64,000 nt of DNA from NCBI GenBank assembly GCA_039679945.1, contig JBDKTY010000063.1, positions 1 through 64,000 on the forward strand, in the 5' to 3' direction. A model generated the notes under the pieces. The model worked only from the letters and a program-made list of their open reading frames with translations. It had not been told where the DNA came from and ran no database searches. The stretch comes from SbD1 sp039679945 (lineage in GTDB: Bacteria > Desulfobacterota > Syntrophobacteria > Syntrophobacterales > Syntrophobacteraceae). Position numbers and translations under genes: made by a program. Every line of letters begins with the position of its first letter. The stretch's first letter is position 1. Shown here one piece after another: positions 9,050 through 17,338 of this stretch.

Positions 9050-9673
9050 TTACTCCTTGTCTTTGCGGGCAGGGGTGTCTCTAAAGAACAGATCGGCAAT
9101 CTGATCCAGGTAGCGCTCTGTGATCTTCTCGAGAGGTTCATCGAAAATGCTGGCGTAGTATCGACGATTCGCGCTCCAGAAGAAAATCAGCGCTTCGATC
9201 ATGATGGTCGCGATCAACGGATCGACACTTTTCCGCAAGACACTATCGGATAAGCGCCGTTGAATATGGTTTGCCGCGGCCAGGGTAAACTCCGCTTCAC
9301 CGGGCCACGGGGTGTTTTCCCTCTCCAGGTGAGCCCACGCAACCAGTCTCATAAGGTCTTCATTGCCGGAGACGAAATTGTATGTGGTGCGAATGAGTTC
9401 GATCGCGCCGGGGGCGGTTTCGAGTGAGTCGCTACCGCCGGGCAGGATCGCGCGCAGCCCTTCTTTCATCAAACGCTCCTTGACTGCGCTATAGAGGCCC
9501 TCCTTGCTTCCGAAATGGTAGTAGATGAGGGGCTGCGAGACGCCGGAAACCGCGGCTATTTCCCTCATGGAGGACCCGGCGAAGCCTTTCTCTGCGAACA
9601 GCCGCTGGGCTGCGTCCAATGCCGAGCATCGAGTTGTATCGGGATCCCGGCCGCGTGTTTTGGTGTGCCGCAT
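9050..9673 (-). CDS. TetR-family regulator upstream of shc
   Basis: A 207-residue TetR-type repressor. The N-terminal helix-turn-helix is typical (ALDAAQRLFAEKGFAGSSMR through SQPLIYYHFGSKEGLYSAV), and the C-terminal half is helical and variable, forming the ligand pocket and dimer interface. The ATG at 9673 is preferred because GGAG sits 7 bases upstream; an ATG at 9685 in the same frame has a poorer site. A near-perfect 20-bp palindrome lies 15 bases upstream, suited to autorepression. Because shc follows after 6 bases, the same operator would set hopanoid production. Its effector is unknown. Confidence 0.93.
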   Translation of the reverse strand: MRHTKTRGRDPDTTRCSALDAAQRLFAEKGFAGSSMREIAAVSGVSQPLIYYHFGSKEGLYSAVKERLMKEGLRAILPGGSDSLETAPGAIELIRTTYNFVSGNEDLMRLVAWAHLERENTPWPGEAEFTLAAANHIQRRLSDSVLRKSVDPLIATIMIEALIFFWSANRRYYASIFDEPLEKITERYLDQIADLFFRDTPARKDKE

Positions 9674-9687
9674 GTTTGGCTCCATTC

Positions 9688-9707
9688 TTTATTGATCGAT
9701 CAGTAAA
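9688..9707. promoter_or_regulatory. Probable TetR operator
   Basis: TTTATTGATCGATCAGTAAA is a 20-bp palindrome with one mismatched pair (half-sites TTTATTGATC and GATCAGTAAA). It sits immediately upstream of the tetR-shc operon, the usual place for an autoregulatory TetR operator, and has the size and style of known TetR-family sites. Confidence 0.7.
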
Positions 9708-10007
9708 TAATATGGAATCCGCCGGTTTGTCAAGAATGATGCACCCCGGGCCGTCGGGGTGAGCCGGGTGCCTGAGGCCCGGGGATGGCCGCCATGCGTG
9801 AGAAGCAGGGGCCTTTCGCGCCACGAAGCCCATTAACCGGCACTGTGGCGTGATGCCGGCGCCGGCTGAGGCGCGGCGCGCCCGAGGCCCATTCCTTTCT
9901 GCCAAGATTTCTGGTATCCTCATTTGCTCTCGGGGGAACTTTCTAATTCTTCGGAGGCGGGCCGATCGTCTCCGGCAACGGCCAGGCAAAAACTCGGGGC
10001 GCGAGCC

Positions 10008-10625
10008 ATGAAGATTGAGTACAAGGGCAGTTTACAGCGGACGATGATCATCTACTTCCTGCTGATGAGTTTCGCTTCCTTGCTGATTACGGTCGAATTC
10101 GTTTTCGACGTCCACGGCAGCGAGCTACGTTCGGCGCTGATCCAGAATTTCCAGAAGCTCTCTCTTGGTGAAATCCTGCCGGACACGGCTTTCCAGCCGG
10201 TTCAGGCACTGAGAAACAAAGCCATCCTCATGGTAGCTCTCTCCCTGATAGTGGTTTTGGTTCTCCTGACGATGTTCATCAAAAACATCACGGAACCCCT
10301 GCAACATATGATAAAGACCTCCCGGCTGATAGCCGCGGGCGATCTGAGCCAGACGGTGCAGGTACGCGCCAGGAACGAACTGGCCGAGATGGGCAATACG
10401 GTTAACGATCTGACGAGTAACCTGCAGGAGATGCTTTTGCTCTCCGGGGACATGTGTGCTTCGGTTGACCAGTTCACGCATGAGCTATCGGATGCTTTGA
10501 AATCGCCGGAAATGGACCATGGGAAGGCTGAAAACCTCCAGCGTGGAATACAGATGCTGGAATCCAAGACCCGGTTAATGAAAAACATCATGCTGAACTG
10601 CAAATTTTACGGGATCGGGAGATAA
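10008..10625 (+). CDS. HAMP-domain inner-membrane protein without output domain
   Basis: A 205-residue protein with two transmembrane helices (MIIYFLLMSFASLLITVEFV near the N terminus and AILMVALSLIVVLVLLTMFI near residue 75). These flank a short periplasmic loop and are followed by a HAMP linker (KNITEPLQHMIKTSRLIAAGDLSQ...ELAEMGNTVNDLTSNLQEML). Such proteins normally continue into a chemotaxis, kinase or cyclase domain; here only about 60 helical residues follow, so it is either a truncated sensor or a stand-alone coupling protein. The start at 10008 is the last ATG before the first helix; the frame opens upstream at 9924. Only 3 bases separate it from the TauE-like permease, so the two are probably translated together. 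Confidence 0.8.
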   Translation: MKIEYKGSLQRTMIIYFLLMSFASLLITVEFVFDVHGSELRSALIQNFQKLSLGEILPDTAFQPVQALRNKAILMVALSLIVVLVLLTMFIKNITEPLQHMIKTSRLIAAGDLSQTVQVRARNELAEMGNTVNDLTSNLQEMLLLSGDMCASVDQFTHELSDALKSPEMDHGKAENLQRGIQMLESKTRLMKNIMLNCKFYGIGR

Positions 10626-10628
10626 AGG

Positions 10629-11393
10629 ATGGACCCCTGCTGGCTGGCATTTCCCGCGGGCATCTTCATCGCCACCATGGTCACCGTTGTCGGGTTCGGC
10701 GGCGGTATTCTCTGGATGCCCTTCCTGCTGATGGTCCTCTGGCTCGATCCCGCCACGGCGCTGTTGACCTCTCTGGTGATCCAGTCAGCGGGCACGGCTT
10801 CCGGCAGTCTTGCCTATATCCGGAATAAGAAGGCCGACATCCGGCTGGCGTTACTTCTTCTGGCACTGGCCGTGCCCGGCGTGGCCATCGGGGCGTATAT
10901 CGGGCGCCAGCTCACCCTGGCGGGCATCGGGCTGATCATTGGCGTGGTCTCTCTCGGGACCGCCCTTTTGTTCGTCTCCTCCAACCACGCGTATAACGAG
11001 GAAGAAAATGAACGCGTTGAGATCGGGAAGGCTTTCAGGCACTCCTGGATCGCGGGCCTCATGGCCGTGATGAGCGGGATGCTCACCATCAATATCGGCG
11101 AATGGCTGGTACCCATCATGCAGAAGAAGATGCACCTCAGGATGAGCAATTCCGTGGCGACGTGCGTTCTCATCACGTGTGGGATGTCGATAATGGGTGG
11201 TGCGGCGCATTTCCTGATGTCCAGCAGGCCCAACATCCCCGCTATGCTCTGGGCAATTCCGGGGGTCCTTATCGGGGGTCAGCTCGGACCCGTTCTGGTA
11301 ACAAAAATCGACGAGAGACAACTCAAGGAGGTATTTATCTTCCTGCTCACCCTGATCGGGGTGCATCTCATCTACAGGTCTTATCCCGGCTGA
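10629..11393 (+). CDS. TauE/SafE-family sulfite/organosulfonate exporter
   Basis: A 254-residue polytopic membrane protein of the TauE/SafE (DUF81) family, which exports sulfite, sulfoacetate or related organic anions. Seven to eight hydrophobic segments are visible, with the characteristic early VVGFGGGILWMPFLL and a second-half VLIGGQLGPVLVTKI repeat. GGGAG lies a few bases before the ATG and overlaps the end of the HAMP-protein gene, forming a two-gene operon. Family members next to sensory proteins are often of unknown substrate; in a sulfate- or sulfite-reducing relative sulfite is plausible. No motif decides the substrate. Confidence 0.88.
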   Translation: MDPCWLAFPAGIFIATMVTVVGFGGGILWMPFLLMVLWLDPATALLTSLVIQSAGTASGSLAYIRNKKADIRLALLLLALAVPGVAIGAYIGRQLTLAGIGLIIGVVSLGTALLFVSSNHAYNEEENERVEIGKAFRHSWIAGLMAVMSGMLTINIGEWLVPIMQKKMHLRMSNSVATCVLITCGMSIMGGAAHFLMSSRPNIPAMLWAIPGVLIGGQLGPVLVTKIDERQLKEVFIFLLTLIGVHLIYRSYPG

Positions 11394-11722
11394 GGGCCGT
11401 TACTCCCACGAGAAGGCGATCATCTTCGCCATCATCCCCCATGAGCACGATGAATGCAGTGTCTTGCTTTTCCACTGATCCCCCCGGTTTTTGTCCGGGC
11501 AGGACCCGATGCTCCCGTGGATGGGGCGGAGTAAAGCCGTGCGGGCGCCCGCGGGAAAGTTCGCGGAGGGAACCGGGGATGTGAAAAGGGTAAGGGCTGA
11601 GCTTTTACGGTCTTCGGAGGGAACCCGGAAGGGACGTGGTGGCGGTCTGGCCCGGGTAGCGGGATGCAATCCAGCGACCCGGGCCACGAATGGATCGGAT
11701 GGTTGAGAACTCCCCGCCAATA
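11394..11722. other. Intergenic region, nothing recognised
   Basis: Sequence between the TauE-like gene and the broken lactate permease. Both strands were read; only short unstructured frames were found and no terminator-like hairpin with a T-run was seen. Confidence 0.5.
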
Positions 11723-12404
11723 CTACGCGGCCTGTCCCACCACCTTGCCTTTTCCGGCCGCCATGGCCATGGCCGTTATCACAACCACGATTACCAGCGA
11801 GATCGCGAGGTAGATCCCTCCCGCGGAGAGGTTAAGCGGGGCGGGGGCGATCGCCGCATACCTGGCCCGCGACTATGATCGGAATTCCGATCGCGCCGAA
11901 CGCGACGGGGGCGGTATTCGCGATCAGGCAGATTCCCGCCGCATAGAGCGGAACAAAACCCAACCCGGCAAGCATTGCGGCCGAAATGGCCACGGGAGTC
12001 CCGAACCCGGCGGCGCCCTCCAGAAATGCACCGAAGGAGAAGGCGATAAGAAGCGCCTGGACCCGCCGGTCGTCGGAAATGGAGGCCAGCGAGTTCTTGA
12101 TGATTTCGAACTGGCCGGTTTTGACGGAAAGATTATAGATGAATACGGCGGTGACAACGATCCAGGCAACGGGCCACAAGCCGAAGAACATTCCGCTCAG
12201 GGTGGAAAGCAGCGCATAGTTCACCGGCATTCCGTATCCCGCTATGGCAATTGCCACGGCGATGCCCACGGCGCTTACGGCGGCCCATTGTCCTCTCATG
12301 CGTTTGATCGCCAGGGCCCAAAACAGGTAGAAGATAGGCACCGAGGCCAGTATGGCTGAAAGAGCGAGATTACCCAAGGGGTTCGTTTCGATTTCCCAGG
12401 TCAT
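11723..12404 (-). pseudogene. lctP: Truncated L-lactate permease
   Basis: The first 180 residues match the N terminus of LctP-type lactate/glycolate proton symporters: MTWEIETNPLG, LWPVAWIVVTAVFIYN, VKTGQFEIIKNSLASISDDR, GAAGFGTPVAISAAMLAGLG and NTAPVAFGAIGIPIIVAGQV. The family is about 530 residues, but this frame ends at 11832 just after AGQVCG. Beyond it, in another frame, lies one hydrophobic stretch (GGIYLAISLVIVVVITAMAM) ending at a TAG at 11723; I could not place it in LctP. A large internal deletion, or fusion with another membrane gene's tail, is the simplest reading. It diverges from the lactate dehydrogenase genes, whose FAD subunit is also damaged. An intact LctP lies at 31918-33501. 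Confidence 0.75.
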
Positions 12405-12674
12405 GACTTTCTCTCCTATGATTTAAAGAATCAATGCCCGAATAAAGACCCACTGGTTAGAAGGCCGAGGCCGGTGATGAGCGCCATCGGGAGTTCCGGA
12501 TCGGGGGCGGGGACCCCCTCCGTCCATGCCGGGGAGCCGCATCAAAAGATGCACCCGTCCCTCGGAGTCATGGGGCGAACGCCAATTTGAGCGACCTCCG
12601 GAATGGTTCTTCCGCCCGGAGCTTTATTTGGTCCTTGGTGATAACGCTTCGCCACGCGCGCCGCGGCAATGGTA

Positions 12675-12691
12675 AGACCAATTATTGGTCT
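12675..12691. promoter_or_regulatory. Palindromic GntR (LldR/FadR-type) operator
   Basis: AGACCAATTATTGGTCT is a perfect 17-bp palindrome with central T, containing the TTGGTC/GACCAA half-sites typical of LldR- and PdhR-type GntR regulators. The longer string GGTAAGACCAATT occurs here (12671-12683) and again at 12846-12858 just before the dehydrogenase start. It lies between the divergent permease and dehydrogenase genes, and the GntR gene closes the same cluster. Confidence 0.7.
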
Positions 12692-12766
12692 GCGCTTGTC
12701 CTTTATAACCGGGGCTTACAGGGGTTGTCAAGGGCAAAGTGTAACCAGACAAAACCAATTATCACC

Positions 12767-12795
12767 TTGACATATTGTCATATAAGCTTTAGAAA
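12767..12795 (+). promoter_or_regulatory. Possible sigma-70 promoter of the lactate operon
   Basis: TTGACA (12767-12772) and TAGAAA (12790-12795) are spaced 17 bases apart, upstream of the FAD-subunit gene and between the two GGTAAGACCAATT copies. The -35 is perfect, the -10 matches 4 of 6. A repressor on the 12846 site would sit just downstream of the start point. Confidence 0.4.
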
Positions 12796-12845
12796 TCCAT
12801 GAAACATGACAGACCAAAACTTATTTTTGTAATATGTGGAGTTAA

Positions 12846-12858
12846 GGTAAGACCAATT
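12846..12858 (+). promoter_or_regulatory. Second copy of the GntR operator motif
   Basis: GGTAAGACCAATT, identical to 12671-12683, about 40 bases upstream of the FAD-subunit start. Only one half-site is strong here, so binding may need cooperation with the upstream palindrome (loop of about 170 bp). Confidence 0.55.
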
Positions 12859-12898
12859 GCGATGCACCGCCGCAGTCACTCTGGAAAAGGGAGAATGT

Positions 12899-14283
12899 AT
12901 GATTCGGGATGCCCTGGTAAAACAGTTCCAGCAGATGCTGGGAAAACAAAACGTCCTCCAGGATGAGGCCGACCTGCACTCTTATTCTTATGACGCGGCC
13001 GTGCTCAATCCATCCTCGCCCTCCATCGTGCTGCGCCCCGCGAACAGCGAGGCGCTCGGCAAGGCTGTCCGACTCTGCAACGAGAACGGTCTCCCGCTAA
13101 CCGTCAGGGGGGCTCCGGCACCAACCTTTCCGGCGGAACCATACCAACACCGGGCGGCGTGGTGATCCTCACCAACGCGATGAACAGGATCCTGGAAATT
13201 AATGAACAGGACCTCTATGCCGTGGTCGAGCCGGGGGTCATCACCGCCAAATTCGCGGCGGCCGTCGAAGCCAAAAACCTTTTCTACCCTCCGGACCCGG
13301 GCAGCCAGGCCGTGTCGACCCTTGGCGGGAACGTAGCCGAAAATGCGGGAGGCCTTCGCGGCCTGAGATACGGGGTGACACGGGATTACGTAATGGCCCT
13401 TGAATTTTTCGACGTGAACGGCGAATTGGTCAAGGCGGGGGCTCGCACCGTGAAATGCGTGACCGGCTACAACCTGGGGGGGCTCCTGGTCGGCTCCGAA
13501 GGCACGCTTGGGGTCTACAACCGGATCACCCTCAAGCTTATCCCGCCCCCGGCCGCGAAAAAGGCCATGATGGCCATTTTCTCGGACGTCGCGAAGGCAT
13601 CCGAAACCGTTTCGGCAATAATTGCCAACCGTATCGTCCCGGTGACCCTCGAATTTCTGGATAACTTCACGATCAGGGCCGTCGAGGAGTTCAGCCACGT
13701 CGGCCTTCCGGTCGATGCCGCCGCGTTGCTGCTGATAGAGGTTGACGGCCATCCGGCACAGGTGGAAGAGGAAGCGGCGAAGGTCGAGGACATCTGCCGT
13801 CGGATGGGGGCGATGAGAATCCGGATCGCCGAAAACGCCCTGGAGCGCGACCGGGTCTGGGAGGCTAGGCGGGCGGCCCTTTCCGCTCTCTCCAGGATAA
13901 GGCCCACGACGATTCTGGAAGATGCCACGGTTCCCCGCAGCAAGATCCCAGCCATGATCCGGGCTATCGAGGAGATCGGCAAAAAGCAGCGGTTGACGAT
14001 AGGCTCCTTCGGCCACGCCGGCGATGGCAACCTGCATCCGACAATTCTTACCGACCAGCGCGACAGGAACGAATGGGGACGGGTGGAAGCGGCAATAGAC
14101 GCTATTTTCGAAAATGCGCTGGCGCTCGGGGGGACCCTTTCCGGAGAGCACGGGATCGGCACGGCGAAATCCCGGTTTCTTGAAAAGGAGACCAGCCGGG
14201 CCACGATCCTTTACTCGCGCCGCATCAAGGCGGCCCTCGATCCGAAAAACATCCTGAATCCCGGAAAGATCATAGGAGGGTGA
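12899..14283 (+). pseudogene. glcD: FAD-linked lactate/glycolate oxidase subunit, frameshifted
   Basis: Reads as a GlcD/D-lactate dehydrogenase-type flavoprotein of about 460 residues that would oxidise lactate or glycolate to the 2-oxoacid. AAGGGAG precedes ATG 12899. The first frame runs MIRDALVKQFQQMLGKQNVL to LPLTVRG, then fails; the second frame resumes with GSGTNLSGGTIPTPGGVVIL, the FAD-binding PCMH loop, and continues to 14283 with GGNVAENAGGLRG, GYNLGGLLVGSEGTLG, FGHAGDGNLHP and GEHGIGTAKS. The break is at a run of six G (13107-13112); a conventional RGSGTN reading would need four G. The rest is well preserved, so the lesion is recent, or is a sequencing error, or is a slippage site. 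Confidence 0.85.
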
Positions 14284-14287
14284 GGCC

Positions 14288-15580
14288 ATGCACGACATGA
14301 AGAAGCTGGGCGGACTCGTGAGGGAAATCGAGGACCAGCTCATGGTCTGTATGCGGTGCGGGTTATGCCAGTCGGTATGTCCGGTCTATGCGGAAACGGG
14401 CAGGGAGGCCGACGTGGCGCGCGGAAAACTGGCGCTCCTGAACGGGCTGATCGGGGAGATGTTCAAGGACCCCGCCGGAGTGAGCGAAAGGCTCTCCAAG
14501 TGCCTTCTATGCGGTTCCTGCGCGGCCAGTTGCCCGAGCGGAGTCAAGGTCCTGGAAATATTCCTGAAGGCCCGCGCGATCCTCGCGGGCTATATGGGCC
14601 TGCACCCCGCGAAAAAACTCGTATTCAGGGGAATGCTCTCGCATCCGGAAATCTTTGACAGGCTCCTTTCCCTCGGGGCCAAACTCCAGTCGCTCTTCAT
14701 TAAACCCGCCGACGAACTGCTCGGGACCTCATGCGCCAGGCTGCCTTTCCCGCTTGCGGAACGCCGCGTAATGCCGCTTGCGCCGGAACCCTTTCATGCC
14801 CGGGTACAATCAATGCTTACCGAGGGCGCGTCGGGGATCCGAGTCGGCTTTTTCGTGGGGTGCGTTGCGGATAAGGTCTTTCCCGGAGTAGCGCAAGCCG
14901 TCGTCCGAAGCCTCGAACATAACGGCGCCGGGGTCTTCGTGCCGGAGAACCAGGGATGCTGCGGCATTCCGGCCCTCTCGTCCGGCGACATGGTGAGTTT
15001 CCGAAGGCTTGTGAGACACAATCTCGAGCGGTTTGCAACGGGCGGTTTCGACTACCTGGTGACAGCCTGCGCGACCTGCACATCGACGATAAAGAAATTG
15101 TGGCCCCTGTTTGCCGGCGAATTTGACCCGGATGAGCAGCGCCGGATAAGGGCTCTCGCCGACAAAACTATGGACATCAGCCAGTTTCTGGTTGATAAAA
15201 TGGAAGTTGCCCCCGCGGCCCTCTCCGGGGAGGACGGAAGGGACGTCATCACTTATCATGATCCCTGCCACCTGAAGAAATCGCTTGGCGTGAGCGCGCA
15301 GCCGAGGGTGCTCCTTCGTGCCAATCCGGGGTATGCTTACAAGGAGATGGCGGAAGCCGACCGGTGTTGCGGGTGCGGCGGAAGTTTTAATCTTCAGTAT
15401 TACGATGTTTCTTCCGCCATCGGCGGGCGCAAGCGCGACTGTATCGTGGGGTCGGGCTGTTCCGTTGTGGCGACCGGCTGTCCCGCATGCATGCTCCAGT
15501 TGAGTGATATGCTTTCCAGGAACGGAGACCGCATTCGGGTGAAACACGTGATAGAAATCTACGCCCAGTCTTTTGATTGA
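14288..15580 (+). CDS. glcF: GlcF-like iron-sulfur subunit of lactate/glycolate oxidase
   Basis: A 430-residue protein that passes electrons from the FAD subunit toward the quinone pool or another acceptor. Two ferredoxin-type [4Fe-4S] motifs are present (CMRCGLCQSVCP from Cys21, and CLLCGSCAASCP). Two CCG domains follow, as in heterodisulfide reductase subunit D: VGCVADK with NQGCCGIPA, then DPCHLKK with RCCGCGGSF. GGAGG-type sequence at the end of the flavoprotein frame serves it, with 4 bases between the genes. The gene is intact although the preceding subunit is frameshifted and the divergent permease is broken. Lactate rather than glycolate is favoured by the permease family and the LldR-like operators. 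Confidence 0.9.
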   Translation: MHDMKKLGGLVREIEDQLMVCMRCGLCQSVCPVYAETGREADVARGKLALLNGLIGEMFKDPAGVSERLSKCLLCGSCAASCPSGVKVLEIFLKARAILAGYMGLHPAKKLVFRGMLSHPEIFDRLLSLGAKLQSLFIKPADELLGTSCARLPFPLAERRVMPLAPEPFHARVQSMLTEGASGIRVGFFVGCVADKVFPGVAQAVVRSLEHNGAGVFVPENQGCCGIPALSSGDMVSFRRLVRHNLERFATGGFDYLVTACATCTSTIKKLWPLFAGEFDPDEQRRIRALADKTMDISQFLVDKMEVAPAALSGEDGRDVITYHDPCHLKKSLGVSAQPRVLLRANPGYAYKEMAEADRCCGCGGSFNLQYYDVSSAIGGRKRDCIVGSGCSVVATGCPACMLQLSDMLSRNGDRIRVKHVIEIYAQSFD

Positions 15581-15587
15581 GGAACAA

Positions 15588-16325
15588 ATGCTCAAACCTA
15601 TCAGACCCAAGCGCGTTTCGGAACTGGCCTTTGAACAGATTCGCGATCTCATTTTCAAAGGACAGCTCAAGCCCGGCGAGCAGTTGATGACCGAGCGGGA
15701 ACTGGCCGAAACCCTGGGTGTGAGCCGCCCGACGGTAAGGGAAGCATTGAACAAACTGGTTACCTTGGGACTTCTGGAACACAGGCAGGGGCAGGGGACT
15801 TTCGTCAACTCCCCCGAACTGCTCGCGGACAGGAACCCGCTTGCCGCGATATTCGATCGCCAGGAGGTTAACCTGGTAGACCTCCTGGAAGTACGGCTTG
15901 GCCTTGAGTGCAACTCGGTTATGATGGCCGCGCGAAGGGCAAGCGAGGAAGACATCCGCGACCTGGAAAAGAGTCTCGGCGAGATGATCCGCGAAGTCGG
16001 CGAGGGCGGGCTGGGCAGCGGCGCCGACATGACCTTCCACATGGCGATCGCCTACTCCACAAGGAACATCGTCCAGATACACATAATGAAAAGCCTGTAC
16101 GACCTGCTTTTTTATGGAATCAAGGAAAACCTCCACCATCTCTACACCGAGCACGAAAACCGCCTGAAGGTGATCGACCAGCACACGCGAATCTTCGAGG
16201 CCATCCGTGACCGCAATCCGGACGCGGCCTGCCAGGCCATGCGGGAGCACATTGTTTTCGTCCTGGACTTTTTCCGGGAAGAGGCCATCCCGCGGACCAC
16301 GATTTCCACCAAGGCGCGGGCATAG
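15588..16325 (+). CDS. GntR/FadR-type regulator of the lactate locus
   Basis: A 245-residue regulator with an N-terminal winged helix (ELAFEQIRDLIFKGQLKPGE, RELAETLGVSRPTVREALNK, GLLEHRQGQGTFV) and a C-terminal FCD ligand domain (LLEVRLGLECNSVMMAARRA, ADMTFHMAIAYSTRN, DQHTRIFEAIRDRNPDAACQ). FCD domains bind small carboxylates through a metal held by Asp and His residues; the FHMAIA and HTRIFEAI segments carry such His. The ATG at 15588 has GAGG 7 bases upstream, 7 bases after the stop of glcF; an in-frame start at 15573 would overlap. By position and the TTGGTC palindrome at 12675-12691 it most likely represses this cluster until lactate is present. Confidence 0.9.
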   Translation: MLKPIRPKRVSELAFEQIRDLIFKGQLKPGEQLMTERELAETLGVSRPTVREALNKLVTLGLLEHRQGQGTFVNSPELLADRNPLAAIFDRQEVNLVDLLEVRLGLECNSVMMAARRASEEDIRDLEKSLGEMIREVGEGGLGSGADMTFHMAIAYSTRNIVQIHIMKSLYDLLFYGIKENLHHLYTEHENRLKVIDQHTRIFEAIRDRNPDAACQAMREHIVFVLDFFREEAIPRTTISTKARA

Positions 16326-16423
16326 GCGCGAGGGGCTTGGTGCGGGCGGCTATCGTCTCCGTTTACCACCCACATGCATTTCCCGGCGCTACGAGCAAAT
16401 GCGGTTATCCGAGGCTCCCGGCT

Positions 16424-17338
16424 CTACTCGACCTGCCCCAGCGCGCTCGGCGCTTTTCGCCTTCCCCAGTAGAAGGCGAGGATCGCGAAACAGGCAAGGT
16501 AAGGAAGGACCAGGAAGAGTTGGTTGGGCAGGGCGGACCACCTGACCGCAAGCCATTCCGACAGGGCTTCCGAGAACCCGAAAAGCAGGACGGCGAGTAT
16601 GACCCCAACCGGACGCCATCTCCCGAGAATTACCGCCGCAATGGCAAGGTAGCCCCGCCCCTGGGTCATATTCTCCACGAACTGCGAAAGATCCCCGATT
16701 GACAGGAAGGCCCCACCCATTCCGGCAAGCGCTCCTCCGGCGCAAACGGCAATAAACCGTATCCGGGTAACCATGAGTCCTGCCGCCCCGGCGCCCTCGG
16801 GATTCTCGCCGCAGGCCTTGAGGCGCAGACCGGCCACGCTCCACCGGAGAAAGGCCGTGACACCCAGTGCTAGGAAAAACGCGATGGGGACCAGGATTGA
16901 AATCCCCTCCAGGAGACGGGCCAGTTGTGATGACGCGGCACTTGCGGGAATAAGGGCCGTCAGGTCGGGGAGCCTGGCAACTCCGGGCGAGGTCCCATAG
17001 ACGCCGAAAAACTGATTAAGAAGAAGCCCTGTAACGCCTGTCGCGAGGAGGTTGACGGCAATTGCACTCACAATCATGTTTGCGCGCAGCTTAAGGCTGG
17101 CGGTCGCGTGCAGGCATCCGGCGAACGCTCCGGTTGACATTCCACAGACAAGCCCAACCCAGGGCGATCCCGTGAGCCAGGTCCCGAGCACCGCCGCAAA
17201 GGCGCCCGAGAGCATCATCCCCTCCAGTGCGAAATTGATCACGCCGCTGAGTTCGGAGATCAATCCACCGAAAGCCGCGAGGAGCAGCGGGCTTGCCTTC
17301 ATGAGCATCAGGGATATGAGTTGGAACAAGACCGACAT
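16424..17338 (-). CDS. ABC permease of a BMP-type nucleoside transporter (NupQ/YufQ-like)
   Basis: A 304-residue inner-membrane permease of the branched-chain/ribose (BPD_transp_2) family with about eight helices. Signatures are LISELSGVINFALEGMMLSG near the N terminus, the RLKACGENPEGAGAAGLMVT cytoplasmic loop that docks the ATPase, and GMGGAFLSIG. These are those of the second permease of purine-nucleoside transporters that use a BMP (PnrA-like) lipoprotein. The other members (BMP protein, ATPase, first permease) lie at 19393-23766 on the same strand. In related operons the two permeases are adjacent; here 2 kb with an opposite-strand gene separates them, so this gene may need its own promoter. 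It converges with gntR. Confidence 0.9.
   Translation of the reverse strand: MSVLFQLISLMLMKASPLLLAAFGGLISELSGVINFALEGMMLSGAFAAVLGTWLTGSPWVGLVCGMSTGAFAGCLHATASLKLRANMIVSAIAVNLLATGVTGLLLNQFFGVYGTSPGVARLPDLTALIPASAASSQLARLLEGISILVPIAFFLALGVTAFLRWSVAGLRLKACGENPEGAGAAGLMVTRIRFIAVCAGGALAGMGGAFLSIGDLSQFVENMTQGRGYLAIAAVILGRWRPVGVILAVLLFGFSEALSEWLAVRWSALPNQLFLVLPYLACFAILAFYWGRRKAPSALGQVE

Noticed and set aside
6959..9707. A complete hopanoid biosynthesis cluster
   Set aside because: Only the cyclase and a regulator are present; no hpn genes or squalene synthase were found on either side.
12988..14343. Long minus-strand frame opposite the frameshifted flavoprotein
   Set aside because: Composition typical of antisense of a GC-rich gene; the plus-strand frames match a known family throughout.
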